From CAVPNY01 sp963706905 (GTDB lineage Bacteria > Chloroflexota > Anaerolineae > Anaerolineales > UBA4823), in assembly GCA_963706905.1 (NCBI GenBank), contig CAVPNY010000023.1, positions 62,001 to 126,000 on the forward strand: a stretch of 64,000 nucleotides of DNA, read 5' to 3'. Shown piece after piece: positions 27,615 to 36,539 of the stretch. Under the pieces are notes generated by a model. The model ran no database searches. It worked only from the letters and a program-made list of their open reading frames with translations, and was not told where the DNA came from. Within the stretch, counting starts at the first letter, position 1, and every line of letters begins with the position of its first letter. A program made the translations under genes and the position numbers.

Positions 27615-28943
27615 ATGAAATTCATAGCATACCTATGGGTCTTGTTGGGGTTGCTCTCGCTTGCCGCCTGTGGGGAAGTCAACGCGGGCGTCATTCAGGC
27701 ATCGCAAACCGTCTCCCTCCCTGACGCCTCTTCAACGAATACAGTCTCACCACCTCCTACGTCTACACCGCCCACTGCGACGCCGCAAGCGCCCCTCACC
27801 GAAAATAGCGCACCTCCACCCGCCACCCAGGATAGTGTGACACCTACACACGCTGATGTGAGCACACTCCCCGATTTGCAGGCATTCACTTGGCAGGTGG
27901 TGGCAGACGGCTTCGACCAGCCGGTCGCGCTGCTGGATACCATGGATGGCTCAGGCCGTTTATTCGTAGTGGAACGCAGTGGTCTGGTGCGCATCCTCCA
28001 GGATGGGGATGTGCTGCCCACACCTTTCCTAGATCTGCAAGATCGGATTGGCCTGACCGGCAGCACCTCGGCAGGTGTATTAGGAATGGCCTTTCACCCA
28101 GATTTCAGCAAGAACGGGCTTTTTTTCATTCACTATACTAATTCAAGCGGTCAGTCGGTCATTGCGCGTTTCCAGGCCAATGCAGACTTGAGCGCTGGCG
28201 ATCCAATCACAGAGCGACGCCTGCTGGAGATCGATTATCCGATTGGAGAACACAAGGGCGGCGATCTCGTTTTTGGGCCGGATGGCTATCTCTATATCAG
28301 CATTGGCGATGGAGGTGGGCCAGGGAATGGAGATCAGGCAGGCAATGCCCAAAATCCAGAGACCCTCTTAGGTTCTATCCTGCGTATTGACGTAGATCGT
28401 GAGGACCCATATGCCATACCGCCCGAAAACCCGTTTGCATCGGGCGGCGGACGGTCCGAAATCTGGGTGTACGGGCTGCGCAATCCGTGGCGATTCTCCT
28501 TCGACCGGCTAACCGGCGATCTTTTCATTGCCGATGTCGGCGAAAATGCCTGGGAAGAGATCAATTTCCTTCCAGCCGGGACGGGTGTTGGGTCAAATTT
28601 TGGCTGGAACTACTTCGAGGGAACCCATCGCTATCAGGGCCAACCGCCGCCTGGGCTGATGTTGATCGAGCCGATTTTCCAGTACGATCATAACCAGGGC
28701 TGCTCTATCGTCGGCGGAGTAGTTTATCGCGGCCAGGCGCTTCATGAATGGCAGGGGGTTTATATCTATGGCGATTATTGCCAGGGGCATGTGTGGGCCC
28801 TCCTGCGCCGCCCGGACGGTAGTCTGGAAAATCAGTTACATGAGAAAGTTTCGGCGTATATCACCGCCTTCGGGCAGGATCAGGCCGGGGAGGTCTACCT
28901 GGTGGATATTGGGGGGGAGATTTTCAAGCTGGTGCAGAAATAA
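27615..28943 (+). CDS. PQQ-dependent sugar dehydrogenase-like lipoprotein
   Basis: Exported 442-residue protein with lipobox LAAC (residues 16-19) and a Thr/Pro linker to about residue 80. The rest is a six-bladed propeller of the soluble glucose dehydrogenase/YliI family: GLLGMAFHPDF-like VLGMAFHPDFSKNGLFFIHY, GDLVFGPDGYLYISIGDGG, YGLRNPWRFSFDRLTGDLF, DVGENAWEEINFL and YGDYCQGHVWAL. These proteins oxidise aldose sugars with pyrroloquinoline quinone; no PQQ synthesis genes are in the window, so the cofactor would have to come from elsewhere. Confidence 0.9.
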   Translation: MKFIAYLWVLLGLLSLAACGEVNAGVIQASQTVSLPDASSTNTVSPPPTSTPPTATPQAPLTENSAPPPATQDSVTPTHADVSTLPDLQAFTWQVVADGFDQPVALLDTMDGSGRLFVVERSGLVRILQDGDVLPTPFLDLQDRIGLTGSTSAGVLGMAFHPDFSKNGLFFIHYTNSSGQSVIARFQANADLSAGDPITERRLLEIDYPIGEHKGGDLVFGPDGYLYISIGDGGGPGNGDQAGNAQNPETLLGSILRIDVDREDPYAIPPENPFASGGGRSEIWVYGLRNPWRFSFDRLTGDLFIADVGENAWEEINFLPAGTGVGSNFGWNYFEGTHRYQGQPPPGLMLIEPIFQYDHNQGCSIVGGVVYRGQALHEWQGVYIYGDYCQGHVWALLRRPDGSLENQLHEKVSAYITAFGQDQAGEVYLVDIGGEIFKLVQK

Positions 28944-29017
28944 TCCCGACTGGATAAACGCTTGATATTCAAACTTCAATAACGAGAAGGGGCTTCGGCA
29001 TCGATCATCCTACCCGA

Positions 29018-29520
29018 TCAGTCGGCAACACGTTCAAATCCCGTCTGGATGAACAATTGTTCCGCGGGTGCGTTTCCATCTGTAATCTCCGCCTGTGCCT
29101 CTGTATATTCGAGATCTCGCAGGCCACGCAAGGTAGTAATCAGTAAGGACCTCGCCAGACCCTGCCTCTTCATCTCAGCACTCGTCATGATATAGGCAAT
29201 AATCGGCATCTGGAGCTCTGTCGACTCAGCGATCAAACAGGCAGAGACGATCTTCTTTCTTAACTCGTAAACTTTCGAACAATCCATAAGCTGCGGGCCA
29301 CCCCGTTCTCCTGAAAAATACGCCCGCACTTCATTGAGAGCGTCTTCATGTGTTTCCCCATCATATCGATCGTCCCCTTATATGCATCTAACATCAGCCT
29401 GGCTAGATCTTCGAGATCAACCACTTGCGGTGATCGAATAATCATATACCCAAGCGATAATTCAGGTTCCGGCCGAACAAATCTATCGAGATCTAGACGA
29501 TAAATGTTGCGAAGACCCAT
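29018..29520 (-). CDS. GNAT-family acetyltransferase, one frame break
   Basis: Starting at ATG 29520 (MGLRNIYRLDLDRF) the protein runs to about 29362, where one T appears to be missing. Restoring it gives TIDYDGETHEDALNEVRAYF and continues to the stop at 29018, about 167 residues. The acetyl-CoA loop is visible as MKRQGLARSLL, and the C-terminus EQLFIQTGFERV is typical of GNAT proteins. The substrate is unknown. The neighbouring upstream DNA (29530-29690) is unusually AT-rich. Confidence 0.75.
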
Positions 29521-29685
29521 TCTTAGGCAACCTCCTGCAAACCGTGGAATTCCCAAATCAGGAATTCCATTAAGAACACGTGAACATTGTAATATTTGGC
29601 ACAATTGAGGATTACAATGAAGTAACTCAAAATTAGAAAATAATATATCTGCAATATAACACACAATCGAAAAAGGGAGAAAACG
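29521..29685. other. AT-rich divergent intergenic region
   Basis: Lies between the GNAT gene and the P450 gene. It is much more AT-rich than its surroundings (for example 29630-29665) and probably holds both promoters. No ORF of its own is convincing. Confidence 0.45.
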
Positions 29686-31083
29686 ATGAGGGTTAATCCG
29701 CTCCAAGAAATTCCGACGAGAGATAAATTAAAAGATTCAATTCCCCCCGGTCCAATCGGCGGAAATCTGGTTAGCAACCTGATCAGCTTTCGCAATAAAG
29801 GCATGATCGAATACTTCATGGAGGCTTGGCAAACCTACGGTGATATCGTCAGGTTTCAAATGGGACCGATCGAAAATTACTTGATCACAAAGCCTGATGA
29901 TATTCACTATGTCCTGGTGAAGAACCACGAAAATTACACCAAAGGCGTGAGCATGAAAAAGCTCAAGCTCAGCCTGGGAGAAGGCTTGTTTGCCAGTGAA
30001 GGGAGTATATGGAGACGCCAGCGCCAGATAATGCAGCCACTCTTTACCCCCCGCTCGGTCAATAGTTTCGCTGGCATGATGGTTGAGGATATTGAAGCCA
30101 TGCTTCAGCGCTGGGAAAAACCCACAGCCAGCCGGACGCCAGTGGATATCAACCAGGAGATGATGCGGCTTGCCATGGGGATTATTGGACGAACAATGTT
30201 CAACATCTCCATTGATCAGGAAGCCATGCAGGCTGCCAGTGCTTTTGCCTATGTGCTCGAGTTTGTCAGCCAACAAACGATCCGGTTTGTTGACATTCCC
30301 ATGTTCATCCCAACGCAGGCAAACCGGCGGTTCAATGCTTCAATGCGCATCTTGGATGAATTTATCTACAATATTGTTGCCAAACGCCGCCAGGATCAGG
30401 ATGCCAACCAACAAAATGACTTGCTTGCTCTGTTGATGCGCGCTCGTGATCCCGAAACGGGCGAACCCATGAGTGACAAACAGCTTCGGGATGAGGTGAT
30501 CACGATCTTTTTTGCAGGGCACGAGACGACCGCCCAGGCGCTCACCTGGACCTTGTTCTTGCTCGCCCAACATCCTCAGGAAGAAGCCAAATTACACACT
30601 GAGCTGGACAAGACTCTCAATGGGCATGCTCCTCACATTGAAGAACTCGAATTGTTACCGTACACTCGAATGGTTATCGACGAATCGATGCGCCTTTACC
30701 CCCCCATTCTGCTCTTCGCCCGAGAGACACTAGAACCAGATACCATCGACGGTTACCATATTCCAGCAGGTGCAATGATCACCCTCAGCCAGTACATCAC
30801 GCACCGCCATCCAGACTATTGGGAACAGCCAGAAGCCTTCAATCCTGAGAATTTCACCCCCGAACGCATGGCTAAACGCCCGCGCTATGCTTACTTTCCC
30901 TTCGGAGGCGGGCAGCGGATCTGTATTGGGAACAATTTTGCATTGCTTGAAATGGCCCTGGCGCTCTCAATGATTGGCCAGCGCTACCAGCTCCGGCTTG
31001 TCCCTGGGCAAAACATCCAACCAAAGATGGTTGGCACCCTGCGCCCCAATGCGCCGGTAATAATGACTCTGGAGCACCGTTAA
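29686..31083 (+). CDS. Cytochrome P450
   Basis: Haem-thiolate monooxygenase of 465 residues. Helix I oxygen-binding motif AGHETTAQAL near residue 275, helix K ESMR (ExxR), the PERF-equivalent FTPERM, and the haem-binding loop FPFGGGQRICIG with the axial Cys near residue 411. There is no membrane anchor, so it is probably soluble and uses a separate ferredoxin or reductase. The substrate is unknown; long-chain, CYP102- or CYP110-like similarity is suggested by the layout only. It implies use of O2. GGGAGA precedes the ATG. Confidence 0.95.
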   Translation: MRVNPLQEIPTRDKLKDSIPPGPIGGNLVSNLISFRNKGMIEYFMEAWQTYGDIVRFQMGPIENYLITKPDDIHYVLVKNHENYTKGVSMKKLKLSLGEGLFASEGSIWRRQRQIMQPLFTPRSVNSFAGMMVEDIEAMLQRWEKPTASRTPVDINQEMMRLAMGIIGRTMFNISIDQEAMQAASAFAYVLEFVSQQTIRFVDIPMFIPTQANRRFNASMRILDEFIYNIVAKRRQDQDANQQNDLLALLMRARDPETGEPMSDKQLRDEVITIFFAGHETTAQALTWTLFLLAQHPQEEAKLHTELDKTLNGHAPHIEELELLPYTRMVIDESMRLYPPILLFARETLEPDTIDGYHIPAGAMITLSQYITHRHPDYWEQPEAFNPENFTPERMAKRPRYAYFPFGGGQRICIGNNFALLEMALALSMIGQRYQLRLVPGQNIQPKMVGTLRPNAPVIMTLEHR

Positions 31084-31088
31084 TTGCG

Positions 31089-31415
31089 CTAACTAAACCT
31101 TCCCTCCCCAGCAAAAAGAATTAATATTCGGGTTGTCCAATCAAACTGGCGCTTCTTCGAGGTCTTCCAATTCTCGGATAGTGGAAAGAAAGTCGTGGAG
31201 CAGCTTCGCGGGCCAAAGTCCCAGGAGCCTTCGACCCTTTGCTCAGCGACCAGCTCATTAATCCACCGGCCCTGGTCAAGCTCCATTCTCGCTCGGCAGA
31301 GTTCAGGAGCTTCAGGCGGCAGGCGGATCACATCCTGCAGCAGGCGATAGCGCACCACTGGATCAGGTTGTTGATCCAGTATTTGTAGAGCCAGGGAGTG
31401 GATTATCTCATCCAC
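31089..31415 (-). pseudogene. Fragment of a conserved hypothetical protein
   Basis: The first 65 residues (SLALQILDQQPDPVVRYRLL, WINELVAEQRVEGSW) look like the start of a larger protein of the prenyltransferase/squalene-cyclase-like type. The remaining residues look random and the frame stops next to the P450 gene. It is best read as a truncated or frame-broken remnant. It sits downstream of the LLM oxidoreductase gene on the same strand. Confidence 0.45.
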
Positions 31416-31445
31416 TGCCGCTTACCTGGGCTGCACACAAGTCCC

Positions 31446-32276
31446 TCAGGTGGATTTTCCCGGTGGACCTTGCCTGATCCGCTCAAGCACGCTGTCCAGA
31501 CTGGTAGCCGTCCACAAGGCTTCGATCCACCAGGTCGCTCCCGCTTCTGCATACGGTTGGACAATTTCCAAAGCCTGGCTGCGATCTTCTCCTGGCGTCT
31601 CGCCTTCTACAATGATGTCATAGGGCGTCGTCTCAGTCCGGTTAGCCTCAACGAAATTCCTGATCGTATGGATTTCAGCCGGCGTAGGGGGCGACATGCG
31701 CACTTTACCATCCTCTCCCATAATCGCCGGCAGCAGCCCATCATAGCGCAAAGCGCGCTGCATCGATCTCGGACGCTGCCAGGCTCCCACCACCCATATC
31801 GGGATGCGCGGTTGCTGCACTGGGGGTGGAGGTGGCAGGAAATCCATTTCCTGTACTTGATAATGCTTGCCGGCGTAACGGAACGGCTGGCCGCGCCACA
31901 ATCCGGTGAGGATATCTAGGCCTTCATCCATCAGCTCTGCGCGAGCTTTTCGATCGGTGACCTCACCAAAGGCCGCGAACCCCGTGTCCAGCGCGCCTAA
32001 TCCTACCGAGAGGATCACCCGCCCGCCCGACAGGTTATCCAGCGTGGCGGTCTCACTGGCCAGCTTCCAGGGACGCATCCGGGAAACCGGCGTAATCATG
32101 GTGCCCAGTCGAATGCGTTCGGTGCGCATGGCCGCTGCCGCCAGGGAAACCCAGGCGTCCACGCCCCATACTGGCTCCCAGACAAAGAACCCATCCCAGC
32201 CCGCCTGTTCCGCCTGGTAGGCAAACTCAGCCGCTGTCCGGGCATCCCCCTTTGGGAAGACAAAACCAAATTTCAT
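31446..32276 (-). CDS. LLM class flavin-dependent oxidoreductase
   Basis: A 276-residue bacterial luciferase-like flavoprotein with a TIM-barrel fold, binding FMN or F420. Family features: MKFGFVFPKGDARTAAEFAYQAEQAGWDGFFVWE at the N-terminus, RIRLGTMITPVSRMRPWKLA and the GRVILSVGLGA motif. The short length fits the single-subunit F420-type or coenzyme-light group. The substrate cannot be inferred. The downstream fragment gene may once have been co-transcribed. Confidence 0.9.
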   Translation of the reverse strand: MKFGFVFPKGDARTAAEFAYQAEQAGWDGFFVWEPVWGVDAWVSLAAAAMRTERIRLGTMITPVSRMRPWKLASETATLDNLSGGRVILSVGLGALDTGFAAFGEVTDRKARAELMDEGLDILTGLWRGQPFRYAGKHYQVQEMDFLPPPPPVQQPRIPIWVVGAWQRPRSMQRALRYDGLLPAIMGEDGKVRMSPPTPAEIHTIRNFVEANRTETTPYDIIVEGETPGEDRSQALEIVQPYAEAGATWWIEALWTATSLDSVLERIRQGPPGKST

Positions 32277-32449
32277 ATAAGGTCAACTCTAGATCAGTAT
32301 TTTAACGTGAACCCAGACAAAGACACAACAATATTAATGCCTGTGGATAATACCCTCTCTAAAATCAGGGAAATTCACTCTCTAGATGGGTAAACTATTT
32401 CTCTTTATTGCGCGACAATTAAAGCGGATGATAGTGAAAGGAGCTTGTC

Positions 32450-33001
32450 ATGGTATCCGCAAAGCAAGTCGCCGATCTGCTGACCTTGAGCAGGTTGATC
32501 CTGGCGCTTACATTGGCCTGGCTGGGATATACCCAGGGGGCAGCCGTTTTTCCGCTGGCCTGTTGGTTGATGATCGCTTCCTGGACGACCGATGTAATGG
32601 ATGGATGGCTCGCTCACCGTAGCCGCCGGCAGTATAGCACCTGGATCGGAGAACACGACCTGTTCTTTGACATCTCGGTTTCCGTTGGCTTATTCGCATA
32701 TCTGCTCTTCTCAGGTCTGTTGCCTATCTGGCTGGGTGTCGTCTACATTCTATTTTGGGTGCTCATCTTCTGGAAGTTTGGTTTCCAATTTGTGCTTGGG
32801 ATGTTGTTCCAGGCCCCCATCTACGGCTGGTTCATCTGCGTTGCGCTGTTCCAGGCAACTAACAATGGGTTGTTGATGCTGGTCTGGATCGTCCTCGCCG
32901 TATTGGTCACCTGGCCACGCTTCCCCCAACAAGTTGTACCCGGCTTTCTTGAAAAAATCAAGGCAGTACGTGGCAATGACACCCTGTTAGGGAAAAAGTA
33001 A
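32450..33001 (+). CDS. CDP-alcohol phosphatidyltransferase family protein
   Basis: A 183-residue membrane enzyme with about five to six helices. The family's catalytic motif DxxDGxxAR...GxxxDxxxD appears as DVMDGWLAHR...GEHDLFFD. It departs from the consensus by one residue after AxR (AHR) and by GxxD instead of GxxxD, so activity is not certain. Members join CDP-diacylglycerol to glycerol phosphate, inositol phosphate or similar alcohols to make phospholipids. AAAGGAG precedes the ATG. The glycosylase gene follows 12 bases later. Confidence 0.8.
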   Translation: MVSAKQVADLLTLSRLILALTLAWLGYTQGAAVFPLACWLMIASWTTDVMDGWLAHRSRRQYSTWIGEHDLFFDISVSVGLFAYLLFSGLLPIWLGVVYILFWVLIFWKFGFQFVLGMLFQAPIYGWFICVALFQATNNGLLMLVWIVLAVLVTWPRFPQQVVPGFLEKIKAVRGNDTLLGKK

Positions 33002-33013
33002 AGGATCACACCA

Positions 33014-33890
33014 ATGCAGATCACCCTGTCTGCCACTCCGCCATTTTCATTGCCCAGTGTCATCCGCTCACACGGCTGGATCCAGTTGGCGCCATTCCAT
33101 GAAGACGAGATTACCGGAGATTTTTCTTGCATCGTCCATCTAAAATCTAAGAAAGTCATCGAACTGCGAGTCCAGTCTGAGTCAGGCGGCATCATTGTTA
33201 CCATAAACAACGCCCATCCCCGCTGCGGAAGTGCAAGCTGTCCGTGAAATCATATCCTGGATGCTGGACCTGGATCGGGATTTTTCAACCTTCTACAACC
33301 TGGCTAGCCAGGAACCCAAACTCGCCCAGGCTGCGGCACGCGCGCAGGGGCGCATTTTGCGCTCGCCAACCTTATTCGAGGATGTTGTTAAAACCATCCT
33401 GACTACCAACACCCTGTGGGCCGCCACGATCCGCATGAACAACAACCTGGTGCAGCAGTTTGGCTCGCCTTTGCCAGCAGATACAACGCGCCATGCTTTC
33501 CCTACCCCTGGACAACTGGCAGCCACAAATGAAGAAACCTTGCGCCTCCAGACACGCCTGGGTTACCGGGCGCCTTACATCCTGCAGTTGGCGCGTTCGG
33601 TCGACTCTGGTGAGCTTGATTTAGAATCGCTCAAGAAAACCAACCTGCCCACCTCCGAGCTACGCAAGAAGCTCCTGGCTATCAAAGGCATCGGAGATTA
33701 CGCCGCGGCCAACCTGTTGATGCTGCTCGGACATTATGACTTCATCCCGGTCAACTCCTGGGCGCTCAAAATGGTCTCAAACGAGTGGTACGGCGGCGCG
33801 CCGGTTGGTCGAGCGGAAGTCGAAGCTGCCTTCGAGCACTGGGGACAATGGCAAGGGCTGGCTTATTGGCTGTGGGATTGGTCCGGGTAA
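33014..33890 (+). CDS. HhH-GPD DNA glycosylase, one frame break and altered active site
   Basis: The first frame (33014-33247) carries the N-terminal barrel, then the frame shifts near 33225 and continues to 33890. The helix-hairpin-helix IKGIGDYAAANLLML is followed by DFIPVNSWALK. In this superfamily (AlkA, OGG1, MutY) the catalytic Asp sits in this position (IPVDS or PGDD); here Asn replaces it (codon AAC, one change from GAC). It probably belongs to the 3-methyladenine/8-oxoguanine glycosylase group, about 290 residues. The enzyme may be inactive, a binder, or the base may be a sequence error. Confidence 0.75.
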
Positions 33891-33970
33891 ATCCCTCTCC
33901 AGTATTGGATCAAACAGTCCTGAAGGTGGATGACGTGTCACGGATTTTTCGATATATTGATAGCACTTAC

Positions 33971-35167
33971 TGGTGCTCTCGCCAAGAGAGCAAAGTATAA
34001 TACTTCTGGGTTGATCCCAGGAGGCCGAATGCGAAAACCGATCAAACTGCGTACCTTAACAACCGAGGAAGTCACTGCGATCAAGCGGTTAGCTTCATCT
34101 CGCAAAGATCCATTCGCCTGGTGCAACGGGCGCGGGTGATTGCCTTTATGTATGACGATCCTGATCTGCACGCCACCGACGCTGGTTTCAAGGCGGGTTT
34201 CAAGAGCAGTGCGATGGGACCGAAATGGGTCAGACGGTTCAATGAAAAAGGGCTGCCAGGATTAGAAGACCAACCCCGGCCAGGACGGCAACCGACCCAT
34301 AAGCCCGAAGTGCGGAGTGCCTTGATCGCCCTGGCTACCCAGAAGCCCAGAACGCTTGGATATCCCCACGAATTATGGACACTCGAACGCTTACAGCGAG
34401 CCTTCGAAGAACGCCAGGGGGTGCATTTGTCTGAACTCAACCATCTGGGAATGGCTGGCAGACGAAGGGCTGGAATGGAAGCGGCAGCAGAGTTGGTTCC
34501 ACGATGCAGAGAAACACGATCCCGAGTTCGTGGAAAAAAGGGGAGCATCGTAGCGGCCTATCTGGCTCCACCAGAGCGCACGCGGGTGATCTGCCTGGAT
34601 GAGATGGGACCGATTGCGGTCAAGACCTACCCTGGCGAAGAATGGAAGCTGGGACCCAACCGGGCCACCTTTGAGCCGGACTATGGCCGGCGAGGCAAGC
34701 TGTGGGTGCATGGCGCCTTTGAGCCAGCCAGCGGGCAAGCAGCGATCTTGATGAAGTCCTGGGCGAGATAGTGCCTCCCATATCCAATTGCTGGAGCAGG
34801 TAATTCAACAGTTCCCTTCCGACCGTTGGCTGTTGATTGAAGACAACTTGACGATCCATACCAGTAAACAAGTGCGGCTGGCCTTGGCGGCTTGGCCGGA
34901 AATTCAGGTTCAGTTCATCCCGAAGTACGCCTGTTGGTTGAACCTGATCGAACCCTGGTGGAAGCAGCTCCGCTCTTTGGCTCTCAAGGGACGCCGGTTT
35001 GAGACGCTTGACGAGTTGACCCAGGCGCTGAACGAAGCTCTGCAGTACTGGAATTTGCATCGACATCCGTATCATTGGCGTAAAAAACCGCAACAGCAAG
35101 TGACCATCCTCGGTGGGTTCGGGATCAGCCGAACTATAATTAGTTTACCTAACTAGCGAGAGCACCA
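33971..35167 (+). mobile_element. Decayed IS630-family element (older copy)
   Basis: About 1197 bp bounded by 12-bp inverted repeats TGGTGCTCTCGC at 33971-33982 and its complement at 35156-35167. The transposase inside is broken in several places. It differs in sequence from the 1069-bp IS630 element that now abuts its right end. TA-type flanks are visible on the right at 35170-35171. Confidence 0.75.
34029..35156 (+). pseudogene. IS630-family transposase, four frame breaks
   Basis: Pieces in order: 34029-34115, MRKPIKLRTLTTEEV; then a frame carrying ARVIAFMYDDPDLHATDAGF and ERLQRAFEERQ; then a frame with TIWEWLADEGLEW; then ICLDEMGPIAVKTYPG (first Asp); finally LLIEDNLTIHTSKQ (second Asp) and LNLIEPWWKQL (Glu) to 35156. 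Breaks lie near 34115, 34435, 34545 and 34755. With four breaks it is probably genuinely dead. Confidence 0.8.
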
Positions 35168-35214
35168 CTTACTGATCCTTGCGGATTAAACTAAACTATG
35201 GTTTGATAGGCCGC

Positions 35215-35715
35215 ATGGCCAAAAAAGAACTTAAGAGCTGGAAGGAAGAACGTCGAAAACGCGCCTGGAAGTTATACCAAGCAGGTTGGGCGCAGAAACA
35301 AATCGGCGAAGCGTTGGGCGTCACCAAAGGAGCAGTGAGCCAATGGATCAAAGCGGGCAAGGAAGGAGGGGAAGCGGCGCTCAACTCGAAAAAGTCCAGC
35401 GGTTCTCCTCGCCGGTTGAGCACGGAAGAACGGCGGCGCATTCCAGGGCTATTAGAACGTGGGGCAGAGAGCTTCGGTTTTCGGGGCAATCTATGGACTT
35501 GTCCACGGGTAGCGCAGGTCATCGAACGCGAGTTGGGCGTGAAGTACCACCCTGCCCATGTGAGCCGCATTCTGAAAGAGCTGGGTTGGACACCCCAGAA
35601 GCCCATTCGACGAGCCAAACAGCGCAAGGAAGCTGAGATCCAGCGATGGAAAGCAGAGCGGTGGCCAGAGTTGAAAAAAAGGCAGCCCAAGAAGGACGAA
35701 CGATCGTCTTCATAG
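35215..35715 (+). CDS. IS630 transposase, N-terminal DNA-binding ORF (copy 2)
   Basis: Same protein as copy 1's 4339-4839 ORF. Bipartite helix-turn-helix DNA-binding domain. An A7G run at 35674-35680 allows -1 frameshifting into the catalytic ORF. The ATG at 35215 is preferred over a TTG at 35179 inside the inverted repeat. Confidence 0.85.
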   Translation: MAKKELKSWKEERRKRAWKLYQAGWAQKQIGEALGVTKGAVSQWIKAGKEGGEAALNSKKSSGSPRRLSTEERRRIPGLLERGAESFGFRGNLWTCPRVAQVIERELGVKYHPAHVSRILKELGWTPQKPIRRAKQRKEAEIQRWKAERWPELKKRQPKKDERSSS

Positions 35716-36221
35716 ACGAGTCGGGCTTCTATCTGCTGCCGATGGTGGTGCGCACCTATGCCCCTTGCGGTTGCACACCGATTTTGAAGGAGTATTTGTC
35801 CTATGACCATCTCTCGGTGATCGGCGCAGTGACGCCGCAAGGCAGGTTGTTTCTCAAAACGTATATGCATTCGATTACCAGCCGTGAAGTGGTCGCTTTT
35901 CTGGGACAGCTTCAGCGCTTGATCCCTGGCTTGCTGCTGGTGATTTGGGATGGCAGCCCAACTCATCGCTCACAGTTTCTTAGAGATTACCTGGCATCTG
36001 GAGCCACCCAGCGCCTTCATCTCGAAAGATTACCTGGATATGCTCCGGAACTCAACCCGACCGAGTGGGTCTGGAGCTATCTGAAACTGGCTGATCTGGC
36101 CAATATCGCATGTGACCACCTTCCTGAGCTGGATGCTCATTTGTATAAAGCTAAGAAACGATTGCAGCGTAAACCCAATTTGATCCAGGCGTTCATCCAT
36201 GATGCAGGCTACGAAGTTTAG
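35646..36221 (+). CDS. IS630 transposase, catalytic DDE ORF (copy 2)
   Basis: Same protein as copy 1's 3833-4408 ORF; DDE residues in FIDESGF, VIWDGSPTH and LNPTEWVWS. It overlaps the first ORF by 70 bases in the -1 frame. Unlike copy 1 it is not inside a recognisable host gene. Confidence 0.88.
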   Translation: MESRAVARVEKKAAQEGRTIVFIDESGFYLLPMVVRTYAPCGCTPILKEYLSYDHLSVIGAVTPQGRLFLKTYMHSITSREVVAFLGQLQRLIPGLLLVIWDGSPTHRSQFLRDYLASGATQRLHLERLPGYAPELNPTEWVWSYLKLADLANIACDHLPELDAHLYKAKKRLQRKPNLIQAFIHDAGYEV

Positions 36222-36289
36222 ATTATTATGCAGAGATCAGTAGTTATGAAAACTCACTGAACACAGTTCCTGTGTTCCCCTCCTAGAAG

Positions 36290-36321
36290 ATCCCAGGAAG
36301 GCGCCACCCTTCCTGGGATTT
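36290..36321 (+). terminator. Orphan terminator downstream of IS630 copy 2
   Basis: Perfect 12-base stem ATCCCAGGAAGG/CCTTCCTGGGAT (36290-36301, 36308-36319) followed by TTTATT. A smaller eight-base hairpin GAACACAG/CTGTGTTC lies just before it, at about 36260-36278. No recognisable gene precedes it on this strand except the transposases, so it may be the end of a gene lost by the insertions. Confidence 0.7.
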
Positions 36322-36539
36322 TATTACCTAACATACAAGCTAAATATGACCAAGAGGAATTCATTCCCCTGGAAACGGTCCTCAAACTGGTCAGGCTGTC
36401 CGATCTGGCACACGGCTCCACCCGACCGAAGGAAGTTACTTTCACCGTGTTCTTCGCCAGGAAATTGCCTAAAGTAACTCAATACTGAACCTCGTCCTCA
36501 TCCCATGAGCTACTCACGCTTGGCTGTATAATTACCGGC

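Larger units (their letters stand above)
35172..36240 (+). mobile_element. IS630-family element, copy 2 (1069 bp)
   Basis: Same length and same predicted proteins as copy 1, in inverted orientation. It is flanked on both sides by TA (35170-35171 and 36241-36242), the expected IS630 target duplication. The target TA lies four bases right of the older IS630 element's inverted repeat. The inverted repeats start CTGATC. Confidence 0.92.
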
